A DNA stretch of 48,917 nt from positions 1-48,917 of the forward strand of contig JAFIFW010000017.1 in NCBI GenBank assembly GCA_020831825.1, written 5' to 3'. Positions 1 through 8,743 of this stretch are shown in pieces. Source of the stretch: Methylophaga sp. GTDB taxonomy: Bacteria > Pseudomonadota > Gammaproteobacteria > Nitrosococcales > Methylophagaceae. The position numbers were made by a program, and so were the translations under genes. Under the pieces are notes generated by a model, which was not told where the DNA came from, ran no database searches, and saw nothing but the letters and a program-made list of their open reading frames with translations. Position 1 is the first letter of the stretch; each line of letters opens with the position of its first letter.

Positions 1-103
1 TTTGGGGGCTGTTGTTATTCTTTTATTATTTTTTTTGGTGGGCTCACAAAATAAACCCCCCCCCCCCCCCCCGAATTATTGATATCACTTAGGCAGGTGT
101 CTT
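1..103. other. Window edge, low-complexity leader of ahpF
   Basis: No gene is visible. The stretch is T-rich, then carries an uninterrupted run of 17 C at 56-72. The end of an ahpC gene, which often lies just upstream of ahpF, is not visible here. A homopolymer this long so close to the end of the sequence may be an assembly or sequencing artefact. No convincing promoter was found between the C run and the ahpF start at 104. Confidence 0.5.
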
Positions 104-1684
104 ATGTTGGATGCAAATATCGCAGCACAATTAAAAACTTATCTGCAGAACCTGAAGCGTCCGGTAGAGCTGGTTGCGTCACTCGATGACGGCAACAAAT
201 CACAGGAGATGCGTGAGCTGCTGCAGGAAATCGCCGAGATGTCCGACAAAGTCAGTTTTTCAGACGCTGAGAACGACGCTCGCAAACCTTCATTCCGAGT
301 CAACCAGCCCAATGGGCAGGAAAATATCCGGTTTGCAGGTATTCCGATGGGACATGAGTTCACTTCTCTGGTGCTGGCACTGTTGCACACCGGAGGCCAT
401 CCGATGAAGACCGAGCCTGAAGTGATTGAGCAGATTAAAAATCTTGAAGGTGAATATCACTTTGAGACGTACATCTCACTGTCCTGCCAAAACTGCCCTG
501 AAGTCGTACAGGCACTGAACCTGATGTCGGTGATCAACCCGAATATCAGTCACACAATGATCGACGGTGCCTTGTATCAGGAAGAAGTGGAAGCCAAGCA
601 AATCATGGCTGTACCTACTGTTTACCTGAATGGTGAGCAGTTTGGTCAGGGACGTATGACCCTGCCTGAAATCATTGGCAAACTGGATACCGGTGCGATT
701 AAACGTGAGGCTGACAAAATCAGCCAGAAAGCGCCTTTTGATGTGTTGATTGTTGGTGGTGGCCCTGCGGGTGCATCAGCCTCCATCTACGCCTCACGCA
801 AAGGCATCAGAACCGGTATCGTTGCCGAAAGGTTTGGCGGTCAGGTGATGGATACGCTGGCCATTGAAAACTTCATTTCCATCAAGGAAACTGAAGGACC
901 CAAGTTGGTTGCCGCGTTGGAAGAGCACGTCAAATCCTACGATGTTGATGTGATGCATTTACAACGCGCTGCCAAACTGAGCAAAAATGGTCAGATGGTT
1001 GAAGTTGAGCTGGAAAGCGGTGCCAAACTGAGTAGCAAGGCGGTGATTATTGCCACAGGTGCCCGCTGGCGTGAATTAGGTGTTCCCGGTGAGTCCGAGT
1101 ATCGTGGTCACGGGGTTGCCTACTGTCCGCATTGCGATGGTCCTTTGTTCAAAGGCAAGCATGTTGCCGTCATCGGTGGTGGTAACTCAGGTGTAGAAGC
1201 AGCCATCGACCTGGCCGGTATTGTCGGTCATGTCACGCTGATCGAATATGCTGATCAATTGAAAGCCGATGCTGTCTTGCAAAAACGTCTGCACAGTCTG
1301 TCTAACGTAACGGTAATTATCGGGGCACAAACCAGCGAAATTACCGGTGCTGAGGGCAAGGTGAATGGTCTGGTGTATAGAGATCGTGCTACCGAAGAAA
1401 GCCATTTGCTTGATGTGGCAGGTGTGTTTGTTCAGATTGGTCTGATTCCGAATACCGACTGGCTCAAAGGCACTATCGAGCTGAGCAAGTACGGTGAGAT
1501 CGAAATCGACTCACATGGTGCAACCTCATTGCCAGGCGTTTTTGCCGCGGGTGATGTGACCACCATCCCATACAAGCAGATCATCATGGCAATGGGTGAG
1601 GGCGCTCGCGCTGCACTGGGTGCTTTTGATTATCTGATTCGTAATGACTTTGAGGATGATGTCAAAAAAGATGCCGCGGCTTGA
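104..1684 (+). CDS. ahpF: Alkyl hydroperoxide reductase subunit F
   Basis: This FAD-dependent NAD(P)H:peroxiredoxin reductase passes electrons from NADH to AhpC, which reduces organic and hydrogen peroxide in the cytoplasm. The 526 residues match the family length. The N-terminal tandem thioredoxin-like domain carries CQNC (C128/C131). An FAD-binding GGGPAG motif lies near 218-223, the CPHC redox pair is at 341-344, and a second Rossmann motif, GGGNSG, near 358-363 binds the pyridine nucleotide. All cysteines needed for electron relay are present. The ATG at 104 follows a weak purine-rich sequence. AhpC itself is not visible, so the usual ahpCF pairing cannot be confirmed. The gene runs convergently towards the response regulator gene at 1697, with only 12 bp between stops. 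Confidence 0.96.
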   Translation: MLDANIAAQLKTYLQNLKRPVELVASLDDGNKSQEMRELLQEIAEMSDKVSFSDAENDARKPSFRVNQPNGQENIRFAGIPMGHEFTSLVLALLHTGGHPMKTEPEVIEQIKNLEGEYHFETYISLSCQNCPEVVQALNLMSVINPNISHTMIDGALYQEEVEAKQIMAVPTVYLNGEQFGQGRMTLPEIIGKLDTGAIKREADKISQKAPFDVLIVGGGPAGASASIYASRKGIRTGIVAERFGGQVMDTLAIENFISIKETEGPKLVAALEEHVKSYDVDVMHLQRAAKLSKNGQMVEVELESGAKLSSKAVIIATGARWRELGVPGESEYRGHGVAYCPHCDGPLFKGKHVAVIGGGNSGVEAAIDLAGIVGHVTLIEYADQLKADAVLQKRLHSLSNVTVIIGAQTSEITGAEGKVNGLVYRDRATEESHLLDVAGVFVQIGLIPNTDWLKGTIELSKYGEIEIDSHGATSLPGVFAAGDVTTIPYKQIIMAMGEGARAALGAFDYLIRNDFEDDVKKDAAA

Positions 1685-1696
1685 CAGCGTCAACCA

Positions 1697-2374
1697 CTAA
1701 TCCGCCTCTTCCGTCAGATCGGTGAGGTTGATCAACTGCAATCTGATACCGAGGCGGGTCAGCTCAATATCGCTGCTGACGCCCAATTTACGTTTGATAA
1801 TGTAATGGGCGTTAGCAACGGTTTTGGGGCTGATATTCAATATTTCACTGATTTGCTGGGCTGTTTTGGTTTCCAGCAATAACCGTAACACTTCAAACTC
1901 TCTTACAGTCAGCTGTTCCAACAGAGCCTGTTGTTCGCCTGGTTGTTCTACGGCTAGAGCCATGGCAATGTCTGGGCTCAGGCTGTGCTTGCCTTCAAAA
2001 GCATCAAAAATAGCTCTTATCAGCATGTGTGGATCACTGCTTTTGGTGATGTAGGCCATGGCGCCAGCACGTCGTGCCTGAGCAACAAATACCAGGTTTT
2101 GATGCATGCTAAATACCACGATCCGAGCATCGGTATCTAACTGGCGAATTCTGTCCAGCGCTTTCAGACCGCTTTGTCCGGGCAATGAAATATCCATGAC
2201 CACAATATCTGGATGATGCTGGCGATACAATTGATAGGCTTCGGCGCCATCGGCAGCCTCTGCAACGACGGTGAATCTGACTTGTTTTTGCAGTAATGCG
2301 CGGTAGCCCTCACGCACAATCGCATGGTCATCAACCAGTAAAATTCGGATAGGTGAGGACGCCTCTTGACTCAT
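1697..2374 (-). CDS. NarL/FixJ-family response regulator
   Basis: A DNA-binding response regulator of 225 residues. The receiver domain (about 8-125) has the acidic pair D15/D16, phospho-acceptor D61 and conserved K111. A LuxR-type helix-turn-helix occupies about 153-205. The ATG at 2374 is chosen over an upstream in-frame ATG at 2428 because it overlaps the kinase stop codon as ATGA, the usual coupling of partner genes, and because the receiver fold starts right after it. Its partner is the histidine kinase at 2371-3735. Transcription runs away from the adjacent mxa cluster. Methylotrophs often keep regulators of methanol oxidation in such positions, so a role in controlling mxa genes is plausible, but this is inference from location only. 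Confidence 0.9.
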   Translation of the reverse strand: MSQEASSPIRILLVDDHAIVREGYRALLQKQVRFTVVAEAADGAEAYQLYRQHHPDIVVMDISLPGQSGLKALDRIRQLDTDARIVVFSMHQNLVFVAQARRAGAMAYITKSSDPHMLIRAIFDAFEGKHSLSPDIAMALAVEQPGEQQALLEQLTVREFEVLRLLLETKTAQQISEILNISPKTVANAHYIIKRKLGVSSDIELTRLGIRLQLINLTDLTEEAD

Positions 2375-3735
2375 GATGTTTTGTGCTCCAAAGCATGATT
2401 GATAGGCAGTTTGACTTGAATCGACCAACCGTGCTGTTCGCCTCTGGCAATCAGGATCTCTCCACCGAGTGCTGAAACACGCTCGCGAATGCCCAGCAGG
2501 CCGACGCCCAGAGTAGGTTCAATCTGGGTGGCACTGTTATCGCCATTATCTTTGATATTGATTTGCACTTGTTGCTCATTAAGAACGATATGAACTTCAG
2601 CCTGTGTTGCGTTGGCATGTTTGGCGATATTTGTCAGGCTTTCCTGAACGATCCGGTACAGATTGACCGGCAAAGGTTCAGGCAGTTGATCAATCAAGGC
2701 ATCGCAGTTCAGCAAGTATTGTGTGCCACCACCGCTGCGTTGATTCCAGCTTTTCACCAGTTTTTTCAAACTCTGTTGCAGGCCGATATCATCAATCTCG
2801 ATGGGACGTAATCGGGTTTGCAGGTTTCTCAACGCAGTCATCATGTGTTCAGTGATGTCCTGAATACGTTCAAGTTCATCGAGCATGGCAGGGCATTCTT
2901 TGCGAGCCGTTTGACGAATTGACGCAGACACTGCGTTGATTCCTGATAAACACTGACCAAACTCATCATGTAATTCACGCGCGATGTAACGATGTTCTTC
3001 TTCTTGTATGTTAATAAGTTTAAGTGCTAACCCTTTGTTTTCATTTAATATGTTTTGTTGAGATTCAGCCAGTGCGTTAATGGCGTTACTGGTGCGACGC
3101 CACTCCGCGACATCGAATCTTGGTAAGCGTTGAGCCAGATCCCCCTGACGCATTTTTTCAAGGCCTCTGACTATGTGTTTGGCGGGCCTGAGGATGCGAC
3201 TGACCGTGACAAAAAACAGCATCGATAAAGCAAGCACCGTGATTATCGTAACGCCCATCAGACTTTGCAGGTTTTGCCAGGCACGCGATATTTCTGCCTG
3301 CTGATTCAGCGAAATAATGATTCTGCCGTAACTGAATGCGTTGTAGACGAATTCTCGTTCAACCTCAAAATGGGGGTTGAATACTTGCAGATACAACTGC
3401 CCAAACCACAAAGGCCAGTCGCGGTTTTCCAGATCAACTTCTTGACACAGGTTTCGCTGACGGCGACTGCTGATTGATTCAAAGCTGATGCAAGAGCCGG
3501 GCAAGCTATTGATGCTTTGCCAGAGACGAATATCCGGAAATGTTTTTGCATGATCATAGCCCTGATGAATTCGTTTAATCTGCTGATACAGTTCACGATC
3601 AATACGTTCAGCGGTAGTCACGGCTTCTTGTTTGGCCATCTGATCGGTCTGATACACCACGTAACTGGCACTTGCCAGCAGGCAGATTAGGGTGATCAGC
3701 ACGATCCTTAACAGTAGTGATAGTTGCAGATTCAT
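2371..3735 (-). CDS. Membrane sensor histidine kinase, NarX-like (HisKA_3)
   Basis: A 454-residue inner-membrane sensor kinase. Transmembrane helix 1 is at about 7-27, followed by a periplasmic sensing region of about 130 residues, helix 2 (about 161-179), a HAMP linker (about 180-232), and a HisKA_3 dimerisation domain with the phospho-acceptor in RELHDEFG (H256). The HATPase_c domain has N-box N369, a DNGDN motif near 396-400 and GVGLLGIRERV near 410-420. It is co-transcribed with the response regulator at 1697 through an ATGA overlap. The signal it senses is unknown. A second kinase of the same architecture is encoded at 37447-38799. It is divergent from the mxa operon, with 188 bp between the two start codons. 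Confidence 0.92.
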   Translation of the reverse strand: MNLQLSLLLRIVLITLICLLASASYVVYQTDQMAKQEAVTTAERIDRELYQQIKRIHQGYDHAKTFPDIRLWQSINSLPGSCISFESISSRRQRNLCQEVDLENRDWPLWFGQLYLQVFNPHFEVEREFVYNAFSYGRIIISLNQQAEISRAWQNLQSLMGVTIITVLALSMLFFVTVSRILRPAKHIVRGLEKMRQGDLAQRLPRFDVAEWRRTSNAINALAESQQNILNENKGLALKLINIQEEEHRYIARELHDEFGQCLSGINAVSASIRQTARKECPAMLDELERIQDITEHMMTALRNLQTRLRPIEIDDIGLQQSLKKLVKSWNQRSGGGTQYLLNCDALIDQLPEPLPVNLYRIVQESLTNIAKHANATQAEVHIVLNEQQVQINIKDNGDNSATQIEPTLGVGLLGIRERVSALGGEILIARGEQHGWSIQVKLPINHALEHKTS

Positions 3736-3807
3736 TCAGTCAGACAGTTCATGGCGATGGCTCAAGTTTAGGCGCTGATGGATAGCAAGCATAGCTTTGC
3801 TGCCTGT

Positions 3808-3824
3808 TCGGGAAATTTGCCCGA
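3808..3824. promoter_or_regulatory. Palindrome in the divergent kinase/mxa intergenic region
   Basis: A 17-base near-palindrome with arms TCGGG and CCCGA around a symmetric AAATTT core. It lies between the divergent kinase gene (start 3735) and the membrane-protein/mxa operon (start 3924). Its position suits an operator for either direction, for example for the neighbouring LuxR-type regulator. No convincing -35/-10 pair was found around it, so assignment as a binding site is speculative. Confidence 0.3.
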
Positions 3825-3923
3825 CGAGTCCGAATGCGCTTTTATTCACCTGTACATTGGTTACTATTGCTTCGGCCCCAAAACAACGGTGTCTACAAAA
3901 AAAATAATTTTGAGGAGAGAACA

Positions 3924-4337
3924 ATGGAGATTTTACTGATTGGCGCGGTCGCAATGATTGCCGCTTTGATTCTGTCGGCCTGGTTGATGACGTTTGCCCG
4001 CTGGTTCCCCATCAAAGGTATTGATGGCGATTTTCTGGTGGATTACAAAACCATGATCCGCGCCCATATCGACTATGCGCTGATGGCGCTGTTTAGTCTG
4101 GGATTTTATGGTTCAGCGGTGGGTGCGGGAATTGCCTTGCCTGTGATAGCCTGCTGGTGTGTCGCTATCGGCGGATTTACCAATCCAACGATTTTTGTAG
4201 TCGCGGCATTCGATACAAATTTCTGGGATAAGAAACGCTGGAAAATATTCTCAGCGGTGAGTTTTGTCATCACCACTGTTGGTTTTGTCTGGATTGCAGT
4301 CACATTGCTGCAGTTCGCATTGGGACGTTTGGTATAA
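3924..4337 (+). CDS. Small four-helix membrane protein, first gene of the mxa operon
   Basis: I do not recognise this family with confidence. The 137-residue protein appears to have four membrane helices: about 1-24, 48-70, 72-95 and 108-132. A charged loop with a DYKTMIRAHIDY stretch precedes helix 2. The ATG at 3924 is chosen because a strong GAGGAGAG ribosome-binding site lies just upstream; an earlier in-frame ATG at 3834 would add a poor leader. It ends 25 bp before mxaR, so it is probably co-transcribed with the maturation genes. Its size, four helices and a buried-looking Ala-His step loosely recall the hydroxylaminobenzene mutase/styrene oxide isomerase fold, but that is a weak resemblance. 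A subunit or assembly role in methanol oxidation is possible from context only. Confidence 0.75.
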   Translation: MEILLIGAVAMIAALILSAWLMTFARWFPIKGIDGDFLVDYKTMIRAHIDYALMALFSLGFYGSAVGAGIALPVIACWCVAIGGFTNPTIFVVAAFDTNFWDKKRWKIFSAVSFVITTVGFVWIAVTLLQFALGRLV

Positions 4338-4362
4338 AAATCACAATGAGGGGATTGAGATA

Positions 4363-5382
4363 ATGGCGGATTTGCAGCAACTTGAGACTGCACGCGAGCA
4401 TGCGCTGGCAATGGAAAAAGTCGTCAATCAGGTCGTGGTCGGGCAGGAGAAAGCAGTCAGATTGATTCTGATCGCCTTGCACTCGCGCGGACACGTTCTG
4501 CTTGAAGGTGGGGTGGGGGTTGGTAAAACCACTCTGTTGAGGACTTTTGCCAAAGCACTTGGCGGCGCATTTGGCCGGATCGAGGGTAGTGTCGATTTGA
4601 TGCCGAATGACCTGCTCTATAGCGCGTGGGTTAATGCGGATGGAAAACCGGTCATAGATCCCGGTCCACTGATTTCAAAAGGTGAAGAAACTGCTGTATT
4701 TTTCTTCAATGAAATCAACCGTGCTCGTCCTCAGGTTCAGTCTCTGTTGCTGCGCGCCATGGCAGAAAGAAGTGTTGATGCCTTTGGCAAGGAATTCCGT
4801 TTCCCCCACATGGTGGTGTTCGCTGATAGAAATGCCGTCGAAAAAGAAGAAACTTTTGAGCTCAGTGCTGCGGCACGAGATCGTTTCTTGTTTGAGATCA
4901 ATATCAGTCGCCCGGAAGAGGATGCCATTCGTCGCAAGCTGATTTTTGATCCTGCCTTTCATGACGTTGATGCGTTGTTGGACAGTGTGACCGAGCCTTT
5001 GCTGGATTATCGCGATTTGAACGAGCTCGACAAGCAGATCCAGCAGGTAATTTTTGTGTCACCTGAAATTGAAAATTATGTGGTTCGTATCTGGGATGCC
5101 ACCTGGCAGCCAGAAAAACTGGATCTGCAGTTACCGGATATTTTTGTTGAAGATCTGGTGGTTGCTGGTGCCAGTGTGCGTGGCATGTCTGCAATGGTCC
5201 GTGCTGCTAAAGTCTGTGCCTGGCTTGAGTCCAGAGATCATGTTTTACCGGAGGATATCCACACCGTGCTGCAAGCTGTATTGACGCACAGAGTGTTCTT
5301 GTCGCCGGTGTATGAGGGTCGCCGTGAAAAAATTATGCCGCTGTTCTTGTCGGCGCTTCGTGATCATATTCCAACACCCTGA
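4363..5382 (+). CDS. mxaR: MoxR-family AAA+ ATPase of methanol dehydrogenase maturation (MxaR)
   Basis: A cytoplasmic MoxR-type AAA+ ATPase of 339 residues. In methylotrophs MxaR works with VWA-domain partners to mature or activate methanol dehydrogenase. Walker A is GGVGVGKTT at 49-57. The Walker B region reads FFFNEINR at about 113-120, with Asn where the family usually has Asp. The sensor-1 region retains Asn in DRNAVE at about 155-160, and a DRF motif lies near 173-175. The start at 4363 is preceded by a GAGGGGATTGAG ribosome-binding site and gives the normal N-terminus. The next gene, mxaS (DUF58), starts 11 bp after the stop. The order MoxR, DUF58, MxaA, VWA protein, MxaK, VWA protein identifies the cluster as mxaRSACKL rather than a generic MoxR operon. 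Confidence 0.88.
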   Translation: MADLQQLETAREHALAMEKVVNQVVVGQEKAVRLILIALHSRGHVLLEGGVGVGKTTLLRTFAKALGGAFGRIEGSVDLMPNDLLYSAWVNADGKPVIDPGPLISKGEETAVFFFNEINRARPQVQSLLLRAMAERSVDAFGKEFRFPHMVVFADRNAVEKEETFELSAAARDRFLFEINISRPEEDAIRRKLIFDPAFHDVDALLDSVTEPLLDYRDLNELDKQIQQVIFVSPEIENYVVRIWDATWQPEKLDLQLPDIFVEDLVVAGASVRGMSAMVRAAKVCAWLESRDHVLPEDIHTVLQAVLTHRVFLSPVYEGRREKIMPLFLSALRDHIPTP

Positions 5383-5393
5383 GGGCTGATTCC

Positions 5394-6284
5394 ATGTCAC
5401 GACTGAATATTCAGCCGCAGGAGTTTACCTACCGGTTTCCACACAAGGTCTTTGGTCATGTGCCGGGGGCTCACAGTGGAACTTCATTAGGCAGTGGTGA
5501 TCGCTTTGCAGGTTTTGCCGATTTATTTGATTACGCTGACCCGCGTCGTCTCGATATTCGAGCCAGTGTCAGAAATCAACTGGCTGACCCGCTGGCATCG
5601 GAACAACAGCGATGGCTGGTGCGTCGTTACCAGCAACGTTCTGCCATTACGCTGTGGTTGCTGGCTGACATCACCCAATCAATGGCAGTGTCCAGTGTGG
5701 ATCACGCCCGCTTGGCAAAATTGGCACATATGGTGGCGCATTCGGCGATTGGCTTTGGTGATCGTTTTGCCATGGCCAGCTTTGATAGTGAATGGCGGCA
5801 GGATGTGTCGATCATGCCGACTCGGCAACGCAGTGTACCGATGCTGGCTGCGGATATGTTGATGGCTGCGAATCCATCAAAGGCAGCTGGGGCAGAGGGC
5901 TTATTTCACAGTGCCGATTTGGTGACCAGTTCACATGCGATGGTATTTCTGGCATCTGATTTCTGCTTTGATATTGAACTGCTGGATCGCACCTTGCGTA
6001 AGCTGTCACATTACACCGTCGTGCCGGTCGTCTGGCAGCATGATGATGTGGATCACATTCCTTCGCATGCCGGTTGGACCGAGATTCGCGATTCTGAAAC
6101 CGGTACTCGTCAAAGTGTCTGGATGCGACCAAGTATTCAGAAACGCTGGCGGCAGATGATGGCAGATCACTTTGAGCAACTGACCGATTGTTTTATGCGT
6201 CATCGGGTCAGGCCATTGTTTGTCAATGGTGATATCACTGCGCAGCAATTGACGCAGTATTTCTACACCATGAAAAAATCATAG
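5394..6284 (+). CDS. mxaS: DUF58 protein of the methanol dehydrogenase cluster (MxaS)
   Basis: A 296-residue DUF58 protein. A DPRRLDIRASVR block at about 49-60 matches the DUF58 signature (family form resembles DPRxIDWRAxAR). A degenerate metal-ion-dependent adhesion motif of DxTxS form begins at D92 (D92-I-T94-Q-S96), showing the VWA-like fold. No membrane helix is obvious, so it is probably cytoplasmic. In MoxR systems the DUF58 protein is the direct neighbour and likely partner of the ATPase, which fits its place 11 bp after mxaR. mxaA follows 11 bp later. MxaS is reported as part of the methanol dehydrogenase maturation set of methylotrophs; the exact role is not known from sequence. Confidence 0.88.
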   Translation: MSRLNIQPQEFTYRFPHKVFGHVPGAHSGTSLGSGDRFAGFADLFDYADPRRLDIRASVRNQLADPLASEQQRWLVRRYQQRSAITLWLLADITQSMAVSSVDHARLAKLAHMVAHSAIGFGDRFAMASFDSEWRQDVSIMPTRQRSVPMLAADMLMAANPSKAAGAEGLFHSADLVTSSHAMVFLASDFCFDIELLDRTLRKLSHYTVVPVVWQHDDVDHIPSHAGWTEIRDSETGTRQSVWMRPSIQKRWRQMMADHFEQLTDCFMRHRVRPLFVNGDITAQQLTQYFYTMKKS

Positions 6285-6295
6285 GAAGTTCATTC

Positions 6296-7141
6296 ATGCG
6301 CTTTGTCAGCCTGTTATTTTTTTGTATGTTGTCCTTGCCTGCACTCGCCGATGAGAATGTGGCAACGGCCAGTCTTGAACGAAGCTGGGGCTTGCAGCTG
6401 GGGGATGAAGTTGTTTTGACCATCACCATGCCTGAACCGGCAATGACTATAGACAACAGTTCCCTTCCACAACGGGACCGTCGATATGGTGTCTGGCTGC
6501 ACCTTAACAGAACCGAGCTGACTGAGAACGGCTTGAGGATGCACTTTCAGTTAATTAATGTGCCTATTGAAAAACAGGTACTGAAAACCCCTGAATTCAC
6601 AGTGCGCACCTCACAAGGCCAGTTTGTCACAGTGCCAGGTGTGCCAATGACCATTGGCTCAATGTTGGCGGCTGACATCGGTGAAATTCGCGCTGCGATG
6701 CTGGAATCTGATCATGCATCGCTTTCGTTGTCTACAGAGGCCGCCAGACAACAGATTCAACTGGCTTTGTTGGTGCTGGTAGTGACGCTGCTGGTGCTGG
6801 CGGCTTGGCATCTGGGCCTGCGGCCACGTCACCGCAAACCTTTTGTCAATGCATTGTTTCAGTTGTTTCTGATGAAGTGGCGTGGTCGAAGGGACGCGGA
6901 TGTCGCAACACGCCTGCTGCACGAAGCTATCAACCAGACTGCGGGTACGGTGATTGTGCACAGTCATCTGCAAGCTATCTGGGATGCCGCACCATGGCTT
7001 GAACCATTACACGACCAGATTGAACGGTTTTATCAGCAATCAACTGCTCATTTCTTTGCCAGAGAAGCGGCTATTGCTATTGATTTTGATGAAATCTATG
7101 CACTGGCCAAAGCCTGCCGCGCAAGGGAGAAGCTGGCATGA
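6296..7141 (+). CDS. mxaA: MxaA-like membrane-anchored periplasmic protein
   Basis: A 281-residue protein with an N-terminal signal peptide (about 1-18, ending LPALA before DEN), a periplasmic domain of about 130 residues, one membrane helix at about 154-174 and a cytoplasmic tail of about 100 residues. This layout (BatD-like periplasmic part, single anchor) fits MxaA, needed for calcium insertion or maturation of methanol dehydrogenase in methylotrophs. Identification rests mainly on position between mxaS and mxaC and on architecture; sequence motifs are weak. Its TGA stop overlaps the mxaC ATG as ATGA, so translation is probably coupled. Confidence 0.82.
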   Translation: MRFVSLLFFCMLSLPALADENVATASLERSWGLQLGDEVVLTITMPEPAMTIDNSSLPQRDRRYGVWLHLNRTELTENGLRMHFQLINVPIEKQVLKTPEFTVRTSQGQFVTVPGVPMTIGSMLAADIGEIRAAMLESDHASLSLSTEAARQQIQLALLVLVVTLLVLAAWHLGLRPRHRKPFVNALFQLFLMKWRGRRDADVATRLLHEAINQTAGTVIVHSHLQAIWDAAPWLEPLHDQIERFYQQSTAHFFAREAAIAIDFDEIYALAKACRAREKLA

Positions 7142-8154
7142 GTTTTACCGGTTTTGGCTGGACGATGCCTTATCTGCTGTTATTACTGCCCTTGGCACTA
7201 TTACCCTGGCTTAACCAAAATCTCGACAAAAAAGTCGCATGGGTGCGGCTAGTACCGGTCGATCCGCTATCCAAAGCAATTTCTTTTGTGCTCAGATCAT
7301 TGGCAAGTTTAACCATTGCCGCACTCATTGTTGCCTTGGCAGGTCCCTTTGTGCCCGAGCAATTGGTTGATCGCTACGGGCAGGGCGCGGAAGTTGCCAT
7401 TCTGGTTGACCGCAGCCGCAGCATGGATGACCCGTTTGCGGTGGTGCATCAACCTGCAATGCGCAGCCCTCATGGTGATGACAGTCGTCGTCGTGTCTCC
7501 AAGGACTATTTGACCGAGTTTGTTAATCGCAGGCCCGATGATCGTTTTGGTTATGTGTTTTTCAGTGCCAACTCTCAGGAGTTATTACCGCTGACATACA
7601 GCCGTGAAGCGATTCTTGCCACCATTGAAGCCGGAGCGATGGGACGGGGCTTGTCCGATACCAATATTGGCAATGCGCTGATTGAAGCGGCTGAAATGTT
7701 TGAGCGAGAAGTTTACCGTGGCTCGCGAATTGTGCTGCTGATCTCTGACGGCGGGGCGGTGATTTCCGAGGAAGAGCAGGCCTACATCACCGAACTCTAC
7801 CGGCAAAACAATCTGACGCTTTATTGGATTTTCTTGCGGCCGATGATGTCGATGACACTTGAGCCGAGTGAAGACGATAACTTGTTGTGGGTGGACACCG
7901 TTGAGCGTCGATTGCATGAGTTTTTCAAAGGGCTTGGTGTGCCATATCGGGCATTTGAAGCCGGTTCTATGGAAGATTTTGCCAATGCGATTGACGAGAT
8001 AGACAGTCAGCAATATCAGACGCTGGTTGTTCAAGATACGTTGCCGCGTCAGCCGCGTGCAGACCTTTTTTTGTGGTTGGCAATGTTGGCATTGCTGCTG
8101 CTAAGTGCATCACAGTTGTACACACTGTGGGGAGTGAGAAAAGCGCATGAATAA
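7138..8154 (+). CDS. mxaC: VWA-domain membrane protein MxaC
   Basis: A 338-residue BatA/BatB-like protein. Hydrophobic helices lie near 9-25 and 52-71, followed by a von Willebrand A domain facing the periplasm, with an intact MIDAS motif D91-R-S93-R-S95, a Thr in GLSDTNIGNA, and the ISDGG strand. A C-terminal helix follows at about 313-332. MxaC is required for active, calcium-loaded methanol dehydrogenase in methylotrophs. It overlaps both neighbours: ATGA with mxaA and 8 bp with mxaK. Residues 239-332 are about half identical to a second, degraded copy encoded at 9777-10082 just after mxaL. Confidence 0.88.
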   Translation: MSFTGFGWTMPYLLLLLPLALLPWLNQNLDKKVAWVRLVPVDPLSKAISFVLRSLASLTIAALIVALAGPFVPEQLVDRYGQGAEVAILVDRSRSMDDPFAVVHQPAMRSPHGDDSRRRVSKDYLTEFVNRRPDDRFGYVFFSANSQELLPLTYSREAILATIEAGAMGRGLSDTNIGNALIEAAEMFEREVYRGSRIVLLISDGGAVISEEEQAYITELYRQNNLTLYWIFLRPMMSMTLEPSEDDNLLWVDTVERRLHEFFKGLGVPYRAFEAGSMEDFANAIDEIDSQQYQTLVVQDTLPRQPRADLFLWLAMLALLLLSASQLYTLWGVRKAHE

Positions 8155-8686
8155 AAAATTGATGTTTCTGCATTGGGGGATGGTACTGCTAGCCGTATTG
8201 TCGTTTGTCTGGCTGCTGATGGGCATGGCGAAGCTTTTTCAGTTTCAATCGGTGAACAGCTTCATTATTGACCCTACAGCAACTGAACAGACTCCCGGCT
8301 ACCCGCAGGCATGGTTTGCCAGAGCGATTGCTGATGCGGCTGCGGGTGACCTCAATGCTGCTCGCGAAGCCTACACAATGAGTATGCTCAACGCCGAGAC
8401 TGCCATGTTGGCTTCCAGCTATTTTAATCGTGGTAATTTGAACTTTAGAGAAGCAATTGGTTTGATCAGTGAACACGGCGGCCACATTACGCTGGTTGAA
8501 CTGGCAAAACAGGACTATCGGATGGCGTTGCGCCTGGATCCGGATATGTGGGATGCCCGTTATAATCTGGAATTGGCCCTCAGACTAGTGCCCGAAGATC
8601 CGACACTGGATGGCTTTTTTGAAAGAGACTTTATCAGTGAGGAGTTGTCGATTGAAAGTAAGGCATTCAAGGTTGAGTTGCCATGA
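8147..8686 (+). CDS. mxaK: MxaK-like membrane-anchored protein
   Basis: A 179-residue protein with one N-terminal membrane helix (about 8-27) and a soluble, probably periplasmic, domain. The domain has a helical-repeat appearance (WFARAIADAAAGDLNAAREA near 60-80, and DPDMWDARYNLELALRLVP), consistent with TPR-like packing. Its place between two VWA proteins matches MxaK. It overlaps the end of mxaC by 8 bp, implying coupled translation. Function is inferred from synteny with mxaRSACKLD clusters. Only 57 bp separate it from mxaL. Confidence 0.8.
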   Translation: MNKKLMFLHWGMVLLAVLSFVWLLMGMAKLFQFQSVNSFIIDPTATEQTPGYPQAWFARAIADAAAGDLNAAREAYTMSMLNAETAMLASSYFNRGNLNFREAIGLISEHGGHITLVELAKQDYRMALRLDPDMWDARYNLELALRLVPEDPTLDGFFERDFISEELSIESKAFKVELP

Positions 8687-8743
8687 TGTACTTGGTGATT
8701 TGGCAGCAATCAATGTGTAGTGCAACTGACATTCGGGGTTAAC

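Noticed and set aside
8687..8743. In-frame GTG start for mxaL at 8720
   Set aside because: The ATG at 8744 has a better-placed ribosome-binding site, and the extra eight residues look non-conserved.
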